From Flavobacteriaceae bacterium NBU2977 (GTDB lineage: Bacteria; Bacteroidota; Bacteroidia; Flavobacteriales; Flavobacteriaceae), in NCBI GenBank assembly GCA_019931105.1, contig JAIOUW010000002.1:62001-126000 (forward strand): 64,000 nucleotides of DNA, in the 5' to 3' direction. Numbering within the stretch: the stretch's first letter is position 1; each line of letters opens with the position of its first letter. This document shows positions 54,130-62,453 of this stretch, piece after piece. A program made the translations under genes and the position numbers. The notes below the pieces were generated by a model, which made no database searches, was not told where the DNA came from, and saw only the letters and a list, made by a program, of their open reading frames with translations.

Positions 54130-55302
54130 ATGAATAAGGAAAACCAAGGTCTGAATACAATTTGTACTCATGTCGGTGAACTGGAGGATAAGCAATTTAG
54201 GGGTGCCATATCACCGCTGTACATGGGTTCGTCTTATGCTTTTCAGGATGTAGATGTCAAAAGATACCCCAGATATTTCAACACCCCGAACCAGGAGGCG
54301 TTGTCAAAGAAGATCGCCGCCCTGGAAAATACTGAATCGGCCATGATCTTTGGAAGCGGTATGGCGGCCATCAGCACTGCGGTATTGGCCTTTCTTCGAG
54401 CCGGGGACCATATAGTATTGCAAGGGGATATTTATGGGGGCACTTACAACCTTATCGTTGAACAATTCAATAAATTCGGAATCGAATATTCCTTTACAGG
54501 GGGTCTTAGTGAGACCGATTTTGAAACGCTCATAAAATCGAATACCAAGGTTATTTACGTCGAAACACCTTCGAATCCGCTATTGAAGATTACCGATTTG
54601 AGAATGGTTTCACGACTTGCCAAAAAGCACGGACTTGTTTCAATGATCGATAACACCTTTGCGAGTCCCGTAAATCAGCTTCCGGCCAAGTTTGGCATTG
54701 ATGTCATCATACACAGTGCCACAAAATATATGGGAGGTCATTCCGATATTTGCGCAGGCGCGGTAGCCTGCTCTTCCGAACATATGGAACGTATATTCCA
54801 TTTGGCAAAAAATCTTGGGGGAAGCCTCAGCGATTACACGGTATGGTTGTTGGAAAGAAGTATAAAAACCATGGGGGTCCGTGTAAAGGCCCAAAACGAT
54901 AATGCACAAAAAATGGCGGAATATCTTTACGTCCATAAAGATATCAATGCGGTTTACTATCCAGGATTGCCGAGCCATCCTGATCATGAAATTGCAAAGT
55001 CGCAAATGAAGGGCTTTGGGGGAATGATGTCTTTTGAGCTCAATGCAGGACTCGATGCCGAACTATTCCAAAAATCACTCCGATTGATAAAGGCCTCAAT
55101 GAGTTTGGCCGGCGTTGAAAGTACCGTACTTTCCCCGGCACAGACATCGCATGCCCTTTTAGGGGCCGAAGAACGTAAAAATAGGGGTATTTCGGATGGA
55201 CTGATCCGTTTTTCCGTAGGTATCGAAGAACCGGAAGACCTTATTTATGATATCGAACAAGCTTTGATGACCGTTAAATCGGGTCATGTGACCGTACACT
55301 AA
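54130..55302 (+). CDS. PLP-dependent trans-sulfuration enzyme (cystathionine gamma-synthase/lyase family)
   Basis: The 390-residue enzyme is of the Cys/Met metabolism PLP family. The PLP lysine is Lys199 in HSATKYMGGHSD. Other motifs are IFGSGMAAISTAVLAFLRAG (phosphate loop), YVETPSNPLLKITDLR, and MSLAGVESTVLSPAQTSHAL at the end. Whether it makes or breaks cystathionine, or releases H2S, is not resolved by sequence. It sits 23 bases before bshB1, which fits a thiol-related role, since bacillithiol needs cysteine. Length is typical. Confidence 0.9.
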   Translation: MNKENQGLNTICTHVGELEDKQFRGAISPLYMGSSYAFQDVDVKRYPRYFNTPNQEALSKKIAALENTESAMIFGSGMAAISTAVLAFLRAGDHIVLQGDIYGGTYNLIVEQFNKFGIEYSFTGGLSETDFETLIKSNTKVIYVETPSNPLLKITDLRMVSRLAKKHGLVSMIDNTFASPVNQLPAKFGIDVIIHSATKYMGGHSDICAGAVACSSEHMERIFHLAKNLGGSLSDYTVWLLERSIKTMGVRVKAQNDNAQKMAEYLYVHKDINAVYYPGLPSHPDHEIAKSQMKGFGGMMSFELNAGLDAELFQKSLRLIKASMSLAGVESTVLSPAQTSHALLGAEERKNRGISDGLIRFSVGIEEPEDLIYDIEQALMTVKSGHVTVH

Positions 55303-55325
55303 AGACAGTGCCTAAATAAGAACAA

Positions 55326-56048
55326 ATGAAACTTGATATATTGGTATTTGGGTCGCATCCCGATGATGCAGAGCTCGGCGCCGGTGCAACGATCGCCAAA
55401 GAAGTGGCGGCAGGCAAAAAAGTAGGGATCATTGATTTGACCCGTGGAGAATTGGGAACAAGAGGAACGGCAGAGATTAGGGATGCCGAAGCAACCGAAG
55501 CCGCAAAGATCCTCGGGGTTTCGCTACGCGAAAACCTTGAATTCGCAGATGGATTTTTTGTCAACGATCGAGATCACCAATTGGCGATAATCAGGATATT
55601 GAGAAAATATAGACCAGAAATTGTATTGTGCAATGCCGTCGAAGATCGCCATATCGACCATGCCAAAGGGAGCAAATTGGTCAGCGATGCCTGCTTTTTG
55701 AGCGGACTAGTGAAGATCGATACCAAATTTGAAGGTGATGATAATTGGCAGGATCCATGGCGCCCCAAACAGGTGTACCATTATATTCAGTGGAAAAACC
55801 TGAAACCCGATTTTGTCGTCGATGTATCGGGCTATATCGAAAAAAAGATTGAAGCTATTCATGCATATTCCTCGCAGTTCTATGACCCGGCGAGTAAAGA
55901 ACCCCAAACGCCGATCAGCAGCAAGAATTTTACCGATAGTGTGGAATACAGGGCCAGGGATTTGGGTAGGCTCATCGGTACTGACCATGCCGAAGGTTTT
56001 ACGGTTGAGAGACCTGTGGCCGTTGCCAGTCTATACCACCTGATCTAG
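55326..56048 (+). CDS. bshB1: Bacillithiol biosynthesis deacetylase BshB1
   Basis: The 240-residue enzyme removes the acetyl group from GlcNAc-malate in bacillithiol synthesis. As a PIG-L/LmbE member it shows the zinc motif FGSHPDDAELGAGATIAKE, the DLTRGELGTRG loop, VEDRHIDHAKGSKLV and KIEAIHAYSSQFY. These are hallmarks of BshB1. Partners BshA and BshC are not in the window. It follows the trans-sulfuration enzyme by 23 bases and its last four bases overlap the sensor kinase end on the other strand. Confidence 0.93.
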   Translation: MKLDILVFGSHPDDAELGAGATIAKEVAAGKKVGIIDLTRGELGTRGTAEIRDAEATEAAKILGVSLRENLEFADGFFVNDRDHQLAIIRILRKYRPEIVLCNAVEDRHIDHAKGSKLVSDACFLSGLVKIDTKFEGDDNWQDPWRPKQVYHYIQWKNLKPDFVVDVSGYIEKKIEAIHAYSSQFYDPASKEPQTPISSKNFTDSVEYRARDLGRLIGTDHAEGFTVERPVAVASLYHLI

Positions 56049-58150
56049 GCCGTTTTTTGATACTCGTTTTTGGCTTTGGGCAAGGTAAAAAAGAAGGAAG
56101 ACCCTTTTCTTGGAATACTGTCTACCCAAATGGTTCCGTTGTTCTTTTCGACCATTTCTTTACACAATGAAAGCCCAAGACCTGTTCCTTTTTCATTGTT
56201 GGTTCCATATGTAGTGTGATTCGAGTTTTCGGCAAAAATTTTCGCCTGTGTCTCACGATCCATGCCCACACCGGTATCCCTGACATAAATCTCCCAATGA
56301 TTGGTTTTCTCAGAGGCGCCTATTGTGATCATTCCGTTTTCTGGTGTAAACTTTAGGGCATTGCTCATCAAGTTTCTGATAACAATGTCAATTTGATTCC
56401 CGTCGGACCAGGCCAAAGTGTTTGCAGAAACCCGACTTACTATTTTTATGGATTTGTTCGTCGCTATTTCAGATAATAATTTAATGTTGTCGACAACAAG
56501 ATTATCCAATGAAATGACAGCAGGTTTTGTAATCGCGCCGTTCATTTGTGATTGGCCCCAAGACAACAAATTATTGAGAGTAAAAGAAATATGGTCCAAA
56601 TCGGCACCTAATTTCGGTATAAAGCTCAAAAATTCCTTTTGATTGACTTCTCCGTCTTTGTATAACTTCAACAAACCTTGAAAGGCACCGATAGGTCCCC
56701 TGAGATCGTGGCCGATAATGGAGAAAAGTTTGTCTTTAGTGCTGTTCAGCTCCCTTAATTTATGCTCACTTTTTTCAAGTTCTTCTTGATTTGACTTTAG
56801 TTCGATATTCAGCTTTTTTTGAAGGTGCTCATTTCGTCGTATCAAGAAAGTGACCGCCAAAAAAATAATCAGGATGCCAAGAGCGGCGTAAACGTAGTTC
56901 TTTTGTTTCGCCAAAGCCTTCTCGTTTTCAAGAATTAGATCCTGTTTTTGTTTATCATATTTCAGCTTTGTCTTGAACATGGTCAAGCTTTTCTTATTCT
57001 CGTTTCTCGAAAGTGTATCCGATAGGCTCTTATAGAGTTCGTGATAGACAAGGGCCATTTTAAAGTCATTGTGTTTCTTACTTATTCTGTATAGTGTACT
57101 GGCACACTTTTGTGTTCCTTCCTTGAAATTCAGCTTTTGCGAAATATCAAAGGCTCTAAGGGCATAACTTTTTGATATACTATCTTTTTCTTGCCCCAGA
57201 TATGCCTCTGCCATGCCATTATAGAGATCTATCTGCCCCCTTTCATCCTGTAGTTTATTATGCAGCATCTCGCCTTGGCGATACCAAAACAATGCCCATT
57301 TGAATTTTCCTTCTTTGAGATATATTTTTCCTTTTACTTCATATGCAAAGGCTAGCCAATCGGTAACTTCGTTCTTTTCGAAAGCTGAAATACTGGAGTT
57401 GATATTGTACATTGCATATTCAAGTTCGTTCATATCGGCATAAACAGATGCCATATTGCTCATGGTTTCGGCCATTATAACTTCGTCGCCGATTTTAGTA
57501 TTGATCTTTTTAACTTTTTTGTAAAATTCAAGGGCCTGCGTATAGTCTTTTTGAGAAACGTAGAGATTGGCGATGTTCTCATTGATTATCGAGAGCATTT
57601 TAAGATCGTTGATTTCAGCGGCCTTCTCAATACCGAGCAGATATCCGTTCAGTGCTTTGGAGTAATCACCGCTATACGCATATTCACCGGACAGGTCATT
57701 TTGAATGCGTACGGCAAAACTTCTATCATTGATTTCCGTTGCCAATTCATTTGCCTTTTTTAGATATTCAATGGCTTTGGCACTATCTCCATGATCTGAA
57801 AAGTAGTTGCCCAAGATGAAATATGATTTACACTCGCCATGCAAATATTCTACTGACTTGCTGAGTTTTAAAGCTTGTTTTGACAGTAGCAACATACTGT
57901 CTGCATGGTAGAATCGCAGTTCTGATCCAAGGTTCGCCAACAAATTAATATAGGCGGTGTCTTTGACACTGAAATTTTGCTGCTTTTGCAATGTTGCAAT
58001 TTCCTTTCGTAAGCTATCTTTGGCATGTTGGCCCTGAAGAGATGCGAACAATAGAAACACCACTATGAAAAGAGTAGTTTTCTTTTTAGAAAGTTCAATT
58101 GATGGCAAAAAGTAGGTTAGCGCCGGGGTCATTGTAATGATAATTATCAA
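56045..58150 (-). CDS. TPR-sensor histidine kinase
   Basis: The 701-residue kinase is secreted to the inner membrane by an N-terminal signal/anchor (about residues 20-40). The periplasmic part (about 45-405) has TPR-like repeats (GDSAKAIEYLKKANELATEI, DYTQALEFYKKVKKINTKIG). One span (about 425-443, YVYAALGILIIFLAVTFLI) and a coiled coil lead to HisKA with His481 in IIGHDLRGPIGAFQG. An HATPase has N-box VIRNLMSNALKFTPENG and G-box VRDTGVGMDRE and GTGLGLSLCKEMVEKN. No response regulator is in the window, so it is an orphan here. Alternative start at 58132 removes six residues. Confidence 0.9.
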   Translation of the reverse strand: MIIIITMTPALTYFLPSIELSKKKTTLFIVVFLLFASLQGQHAKDSLRKEIATLQKQQNFSVKDTAYINLLANLGSELRFYHADSMLLLSKQALKLSKSVEYLHGECKSYFILGNYFSDHGDSAKAIEYLKKANELATEINDRSFAVRIQNDLSGEYAYSGDYSKALNGYLLGIEKAAEINDLKMLSIINENIANLYVSQKDYTQALEFYKKVKKINTKIGDEVIMAETMSNMASVYADMNELEYAMYNINSSISAFEKNEVTDWLAFAYEVKGKIYLKEGKFKWALFWYRQGEMLHNKLQDERGQIDLYNGMAEAYLGQEKDSISKSYALRAFDISQKLNFKEGTQKCASTLYRISKKHNDFKMALVYHELYKSLSDTLSRNENKKSLTMFKTKLKYDKQKQDLILENEKALAKQKNYVYAALGILIIFLAVTFLIRRNEHLQKKLNIELKSNQEELEKSEHKLRELNSTKDKLFSIIGHDLRGPIGAFQGLLKLYKDGEVNQKEFLSFIPKLGADLDHISFTLNNLLSWGQSQMNGAITKPAVISLDNLVVDNIKLLSEIATNKSIKIVSRVSANTLAWSDGNQIDIVIRNLMSNALKFTPENGMITIGASEKTNHWEIYVRDTGVGMDRETQAKIFAENSNHTTYGTNNEKGTGLGLSLCKEMVEKNNGTIWVDSIPRKGSSFFFTLPKAKNEYQKTA

Positions 58151-58334
58151 AGAATAAATTTATTCCTACTTGGTCTTAAAATCTAAAATTTGTTGTGAAA
58201 CGCCATTTTTTGTGTGTTTTAACCTGTAAAAACCGTATTTCATCGATGATTCAACGACTTTGTCTGGCTATGTTTCAAAAATCAGGATGATTTATGGTAG
58301 TGTCTCGCAATGGTAAAATTGAATCGGTTTTATT

Positions 58335-58365
58335 TTGATTGAATACCTAAAAAAAATTACATTTG
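58335..58365 (+). promoter_or_regulatory. tRNA-His promoter (Bacteroidetes type)
   Basis: TTG (58335-58337), 20 bases, then TACATTTG (58358-58365), a full TTG/TAnnTTTG match, 15 bases before the tRNA. Confidence 0.75.
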
Positions 58366-58380
58366 CCATCGCTTACAAAT

Positions 58381-58455
58381 GGTGGTTGTAGCTCAGCTGG
58401 TTAGAGCGCTAGATTGTGGTTCTAGAGGTCGCCGGTTCGAAACCGGTCTTCCACC
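58381..58455 (+). tRNA. tRNA-His (anticodon GTG)
   Basis: The sequence has the extra G at -1 (58381), D-stem GCTC/GAGC, anticodon stem CTAGA/TCTAG around TTGTGGT (anticodon GTG), T-arm GCCGG-TTCGAAA-CCGGT, and C73. CCA is not fully encoded. In the acceptor stem, GTGGTTG pairs with CTTCCAC except at 5-68 and 6-67, which are U-U as I align it. A strong terminator follows, and a promoter precedes. The decoded amino acid is certain from the anticodon and G-1. Confidence 0.92.
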
Positions 58456-58467
58456 CATATGTTGGTC

Positions 58468-58502
58468 AAGGTCCTGCCCTGAAAGGCGGGACTTTGTTTT
58501 TT
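58468..58502 (+). terminator. Terminator after tRNA-His
   Basis: Eleven-base stem, AAGGTCCTGCC with GGCGGGACTTT (two G-U), loop CTGAAA, then G and six T's. The T run ends inside the following inverted repeat. Confidence 0.82.
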
Positions 58503-58557
58503 CAAGAATGCATAAAGGCCCTTTCAATTTTTGAAAGGGCCTTTATGCATTCTTGAA
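58501..58557. repeat. Perfect 27-bp inverted repeat with 3-base spacer
   Basis: The arms 58501-58527 and 58531-58557 are exact reverse complements over 27 bases (start TTCAAGAATGCATAAAGG). The spacer is TTT. It lies between tRNA-His and the M28 peptidase gene and would form a 27-bp hairpin. As a terminator of the peptidase transcript it would be unusually long, and it lacks a clean U tail. Confidence 0.85.
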
Positions 58558-58566
58558 TCTTACCGG

Positions 58567-60132
58567 TTACTTGGTCGCCTTATCGACTATTACCTTGTTC
58601 GCCCGGTTGGCTACTTCCCAAGCCGTGTAAAATATCAACTGGGTTCGGTTCATTAAAAGGTCGTAGTTGATTTTATCAGGTGTGTCGCCCGGTCTGTGAT
58701 AGTCATCATGGGTACCGTTAAAGTAGAATATTATCGGAATATTGTTCTTGGCAAAATTGTAGTGGTCGCTTCTATAATAGAAACGATTGGGGTCATTTTC
58801 ATCATTGTACGTATAGTCCAACTCGATATTCATGTACTTGTCGTTGATTTCCTCAGAAAGTTCGTGTAGTTCAGTACTTAATTTATCACTGCCGATCAAG
58901 TAGACGTAATTGCGGTCACCTTCGCGTTTTGGATCGATTCGCCCGATCATATCTATATTGAGATTGGCGACCGTTTGAGAGAGCGGAAAAATTGGTTCTA
59001 CATCGGTGTAATATTGAGATCCCAAGAGCCCTTTTTCCTCTCCTGTTACGTGAAGAAACACAACGGATCTTTTAGGGCCATTCCCTTCGTCGGCAGCCTT
59101 TTTAAAAGCTTCGGCGATTTCCAATAACGCAACTGTTCCAGACCCATCATCATCGGCCCCATTGTTGATCTCTCCATTGGCCGAAATGCCAATATGGTCC
59201 AAATGCGATGATATTACCACATATTCGTTGGGTTTTTCGGATCCTTTTAGTACGGCCACCACATTTTCCGACGATACCTCCTCATTCTCACTCGTTAAAT
59301 CAAGTACGATTTTTGCGGCTATTGTCTTAGGGTCATTATCCGTATCAATGGATGTTAAAATTTCCTTGGCCAGCACGCCATTAATGAAAAGGCTGGCCCA
59401 ACTATCGTCACCATCGCTTTTAAGTCCCATCTGGCCACTATCATTATTTTGCATATAATCGTAGTACCCCTTATATCTCGAAAAGTTGGCTTCGTCATAA
59501 TAAATAAAACCCTTTGCTCCTTTATTCTTTGCAAGCTCCATGCGCATGCCCGGAGCTTCTGACATATTGCTCCAAGCTGACTTTTCCTCACTTCCGGACA
59601 ATAGGTAGTTTCCATCATCGCCCATTGGTTCGCCTGCTTTTGCCAAGACCCATTTGCCGTCAACATCGACATCTTTATAATCGGAGTAATCTCCCTCTTC
59701 GATGCCAAATCCTACGAAGACCAGTTCATCAACGTTTCCGGTCGCTTTCGAAAAAGTAAGCATGTTCTCACCTATGGGAAATTCTTTTCCGTTTACGGTC
59801 ATTGTACCGGTTGGCAGGTTTTTGACTTCTAATGGAACATTCTGGAAATAGTCGCCATTCGATTGGGCCGGTGGAATGCCCATTTTTTCATATTCGGATT
59901 TTAAATAGGCGATCGCTTTTTTCTGTCCCGGTTCGCCAGTTTCCCGACCTTCATATTCATCAGATGCATAGGTGTACAAGTGTTCTTTGAGCTCCGCTTC
60001 GGTTATGGTCCCGGCGTATTCAGTCGGGCCAACCATTGGTTTTACTATATCACCGGCCTTTTCGCTGACCGTTTTTTGTGAAGAATTACAGGCCATGGCC
60101 AGTGCTGTCACAACAAGAAATGCTTTTTTCAT
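58567..60132 (-). CDS. M28 family metallopeptidase lipoprotein
   Basis: The 521-residue lipoprotein has a signal ending in LAMACNSS. A PA-like insert (about 125-290) is followed by the catalytic M28 domain. Zinc-site motifs are VVISSHLDHIGIS, NGADDDGSGTVALLEIAE, VVFLHVTGEEKGLLGSQYY, NLNIDMIGRID and FYFNGTHDDYHRPGDTPDKI. It is an aminopeptidase, probably at the cell surface or periplasm, feeding peptide uptake. Its stop is 9 bases from the 27-bp inverted repeat. It stands alone. Confidence 0.92.
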   Translation of the reverse strand: MKKAFLVVTALAMACNSSQKTVSEKAGDIVKPMVGPTEYAGTITEAELKEHLYTYASDEYEGRETGEPGQKKAIAYLKSEYEKMGIPPAQSNGDYFQNVPLEVKNLPTGTMTVNGKEFPIGENMLTFSKATGNVDELVFVGFGIEEGDYSDYKDVDVDGKWVLAKAGEPMGDDGNYLLSGSEEKSAWSNMSEAPGMRMELAKNKGAKGFIYYDEANFSRYKGYYDYMQNNDSGQMGLKSDGDDSWASLFINGVLAKEILTSIDTDNDPKTIAAKIVLDLTSENEEVSSENVVAVLKGSEKPNEYVVISSHLDHIGISANGEINNGADDDGSGTVALLEIAEAFKKAADEGNGPKRSVVFLHVTGEEKGLLGSQYYTDVEPIFPLSQTVANLNIDMIGRIDPKREGDRNYVYLIGSDKLSTELHELSEEINDKYMNIELDYTYNDENDPNRFYYRSDHYNFAKNNIPIIFYFNGTHDDYHRPGDTPDKINYDLLMNRTQLIFYTAWEVANRANKVIVDKATK

Positions 60133-60144
60133 TTTATCTCGTTA

Positions 60145-60179
60145 AGGTTTTCAAAATTTACCAAAAGTAGTGAAAACCT
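60145..60179. promoter_or_regulatory. Dyad around the M28 gene promoter -7 element
   Basis: AGGTTTTC and GAAAACCT (perfect eight-base complements, 19-base spacer) enclose the minus-strand TACTTTTG (60169-60162), a -7 match 30 bases before the ATG. It could be an operator or chance. Confidence 0.3.
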
Positions 60180-60242
60180 GTTGATTTGCGGACCACCGGA
60201 CCGATTATTCCATATTGGACCCAGTGCCCAAAATTAGAATTG

Positions 60243-61109
60243 TTAAAAAGTTGCTGGTGTTCTGACTTTCTTGGCGTATTGGGAAGGTGATAAAGACTTT
60301 GCCTTTTTGAACTTCTTGTTGAAATTCGAAATCGATTGGAAGCCGGAAGCTTCCGAAATTTGGGCGATGGATAGCTTTTCGTGGGTGGATAGCAATTGGC
60401 AGGCATGCTCTAGACGTAGTTCGATCAAAAACTCGAAAAAGGTCTTGTTGGTCCGTTGTTTGAAAAACCGACAAAAGGCCGGAGTCGTCATGTGCACCAT
60501 TGCCGCCACTTGGTTCAAGGTGATTTCTTTGTCAAAATGATTCATGGCGTGGTCGAATACGATTTGGAGTCGGCGCCCTTCAATATTAGAGATATTTTTT
60601 TTTGACGGAACAAAAGATGTCAGCTCCTCTGATCGGGACTGATTGATTTTTTGAATGATCTGTAAAAAGCATAGAAATCTCCCTAATTTATCCACTTTCG
60701 TGAACTTATTCATAATCTTCTGTACCCGTTTCTTTCTTGAGAGAAGTTTTAATCCTTTTGAAGAAATTTCAAAGAACCGATTTATTTCTTCTAGTTCGGG
60801 TATTTTTAAAAAATCGTTTCCAAAGCCTTCCTTACTTACAAACAGGGTAATCATGTGCGATTTGCCCTGATGGGGAACGCTTTGGAATAAATGGGGAATA
60901 TTACTGCCTATTATGAAAATATCTCCGCTGCCAAAGGTTTTGATGCTGTTGGCGACCATCAACTTACCTTCTCCCTGTACTATCAAACTTATCTGTATCT
61001 CGGCATGTTGGTGCAGCTGGTCATAGAAAATATCGACCTTGTCCTCTTGCACGTGCAAGGTATTCTCAAAAGGTTTGGGAATCTTAAAAGGAAGTACTTT
61101 CATATCCAA
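60243..61109 (-). CDS. AraC family transcriptional regulator
   Basis: The 288-residue regulator has an N-terminal cupin sensor (about 1-105; HQHAEIQISLIVQGEGKLMV, GDIFIIGSNIPHLFQSVP) and a C-terminal double helix-turn-helix (about 185-285; ITLNQVAAMVHMTTPAFCRF, LSIAQISEASGFQSISNFNK with KKFKKAKSLSPSQY). It is divergent from the DapA-like and dehydrogenase genes, the usual place of an activator of that catabolic operon, so it likely controls it in response to a small carbohydrate or amino-acid signal (inference). Confidence 0.9.
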   Translation of the reverse strand: MDMKVLPFKIPKPFENTLHVQEDKVDIFYDQLHQHAEIQISLIVQGEGKLMVANSIKTFGSGDIFIIGSNIPHLFQSVPHQGKSHMITLFVSKEGFGNDFLKIPELEEINRFFEISSKGLKLLSRKKRVQKIMNKFTKVDKLGRFLCFLQIIQKINQSRSEELTSFVPSKKNISNIEGRRLQIVFDHAMNHFDKEITLNQVAAMVHMTTPAFCRFFKQRTNKTFFEFLIELRLEHACQLLSTHEKLSIAQISEASGFQSISNFNKKFKKAKSLSPSQYAKKVRTPATF

Positions 61110-61213
61110 TACTAAGCAAATATTGTATAATATTTATAAAATTTATTTAAAATAGGTTAAAATATTCCCAAAAGGAGTTAAAATTGAATTAACCATCCGG
61201 CATGTAATGACTT

Positions 61214-61221
61214 TATTTTTG
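61214..61221 (+). promoter_or_regulatory. Possible -7 element of the DapA-like operon
   Basis: TATTTTTG fits TAnnTTTG, 26 bases before ATG 61247. A TTG at 61184 is 27 bases upstream, too far for the usual spacing, as is common at activator-dependent promoters. Confidence 0.4.
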
Positions 61222-61246
61222 CAATTGAAAATAAACTTAAAGAAAG

Positions 61247-62173
61247 ATGAAAGTACAATGGGAGGGCGTCATGCCCGCTGTGACAACAAAGTTTACCGAA
61301 GATGATCGATTAGATCTGGCCATGTTCCGAAAAAACATCGATGCGCAAGTAGATGCAGGGGTTCATGGAATTGTTTTAGGAGGATCGTTGGGAGAGGCAA
61401 GTACCTTGACCCAAGACGAAAAGAACATTTTGGTAAAGGAAACGATCGATATCGTTGAAGGAAAGATTCCCGTAATAATGACGGTTGCCGAACAGGCCAC
61501 AAAAGTCGCTGTCGAAGCCATTAAACATGCAGAGTCTTCGGGTGCCGATGGCTTGATGATATTGCCCCCCATGCGATACAAATCCACGGATTTTGAAACC
61601 GTGGCCTACTTTAAAGAGCTTGCCAAAAGTACTTCATTGCCGATTATGGTCTATAACAACCCAGTCGATTATAAAATAGAGGTAACGGTCGCGATGTTCG
61701 AGCAGCTAATGGAGTTAGATAATATTCAGGCCGTAAAAGAGTCGACACGTGATATAATAAACATCGGGAGGTTACGAAATAGGTTCGGCAATGATCTTAA
61801 GATTTTGACCGGAGTTGATCCTTTGGCTCTTGAAAGTCTATTGATCGGTGCCGATGGATGGGTCGCGGGATTGGTCTGTGCCTTTCCAAGGGAAACCGTT
61901 GCTATTTATGAACTTGCGAAAGCGGGCCGCGCACAAGAAGCGACCGAAATCTATCGTTGGTTCCTTCCTTTGTTGGAGCTTGACATTAGTCCGCAATTGG
62001 TTCAGAACATTAAACTCGCAGAAGTTGCCACCGGCATAGGCACCGAAAATGTTAGGGCCCCGAGACTGCCTTTGCAGGGCAAAGAAAGGGAAAGGGTCTT
62101 GAAGGTTATCGACGATGCGCTTCGAACAAGGCCGACAATGCCCGACTATAAGTCGCTGACGGCGAGTTTGTAG
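61247..62173 (+). CDS. DapA superfamily (dihydrodipicolinate synthase-like) catabolic enzyme
   Basis: The 308-residue TIM-barrel aldolase/deaminase has the active-site lysine Lys164 in AVKESTRDIINI, the YNNPVDY motif and the pyruvate/keto-acid loop GIVLGGSLGEASTLTQDEKN. In catabolic loci, members act as 1-pyrroline-4-hydroxy-2-carboxylate deaminase (hydroxyproline degradation) or as keto-deoxy sugar acid dehydratase, both making alpha-ketoglutaric semialdehyde. The adjacent semialdehyde-type dehydrogenase fits either; hydroxyproline is my preferred reading. It is not the lysine-pathway enzyme by context. It is divergent from AraC. Confidence 0.82.
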   Translation: MKVQWEGVMPAVTTKFTEDDRLDLAMFRKNIDAQVDAGVHGIVLGGSLGEASTLTQDEKNILVKETIDIVEGKIPVIMTVAEQATKVAVEAIKHAESSGADGLMILPPMRYKSTDFETVAYFKELAKSTSLPIMVYNNPVDYKIEVTVAMFEQLMELDNIQAVKESTRDIINIGRLRNRFGNDLKILTGVDPLALESLLIGADGWVAGLVCAFPRETVAIYELAKAGRAQEATEIYRWFLPLLELDISPQLVQNIKLAEVATGIGTENVRAPRLPLQGKERERVLKVIDDALRTRPTMPDYKSLTASL

Positions 62174-62311
62174 TAAATTCGACCTCGCGGATACGACATA
62201 GATAGATTTGCGGTCAATGTAAAAGTACCGCTGAATTGAACTTTTTGGGCAAAATCGGTAAATGAGTGTTTCACCTTTGAAATGAAAATAATTGGATATT
62301 TTTGAGACAGC

Positions 62312-62364
62312 CCCTGCCGTATTTTAATAATGTTGATTCGATATAGATCGGGGCGGGGTTTTTG
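62312..62364 (+). terminator. Weak possible terminator after the DapA-like gene
   Basis: CCCC-T-GCC near 62312 can pair, with one bulged T, with GGCGGGG near 62354, followed by a T run; the loop is nearly 40 bases. It is a weak candidate. Nothing else is seen in the 280-base gap before the dehydrogenase gene. Confidence 0.25.
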
Positions 62365-62453
62365 AACATATAGGAACGGTTGAAAAACTATGCTATTGAA
62401 ACCAAATATGTTGCGAAAATGTCTGTGCGAAAACTAATAATTCAAGGAATAAA

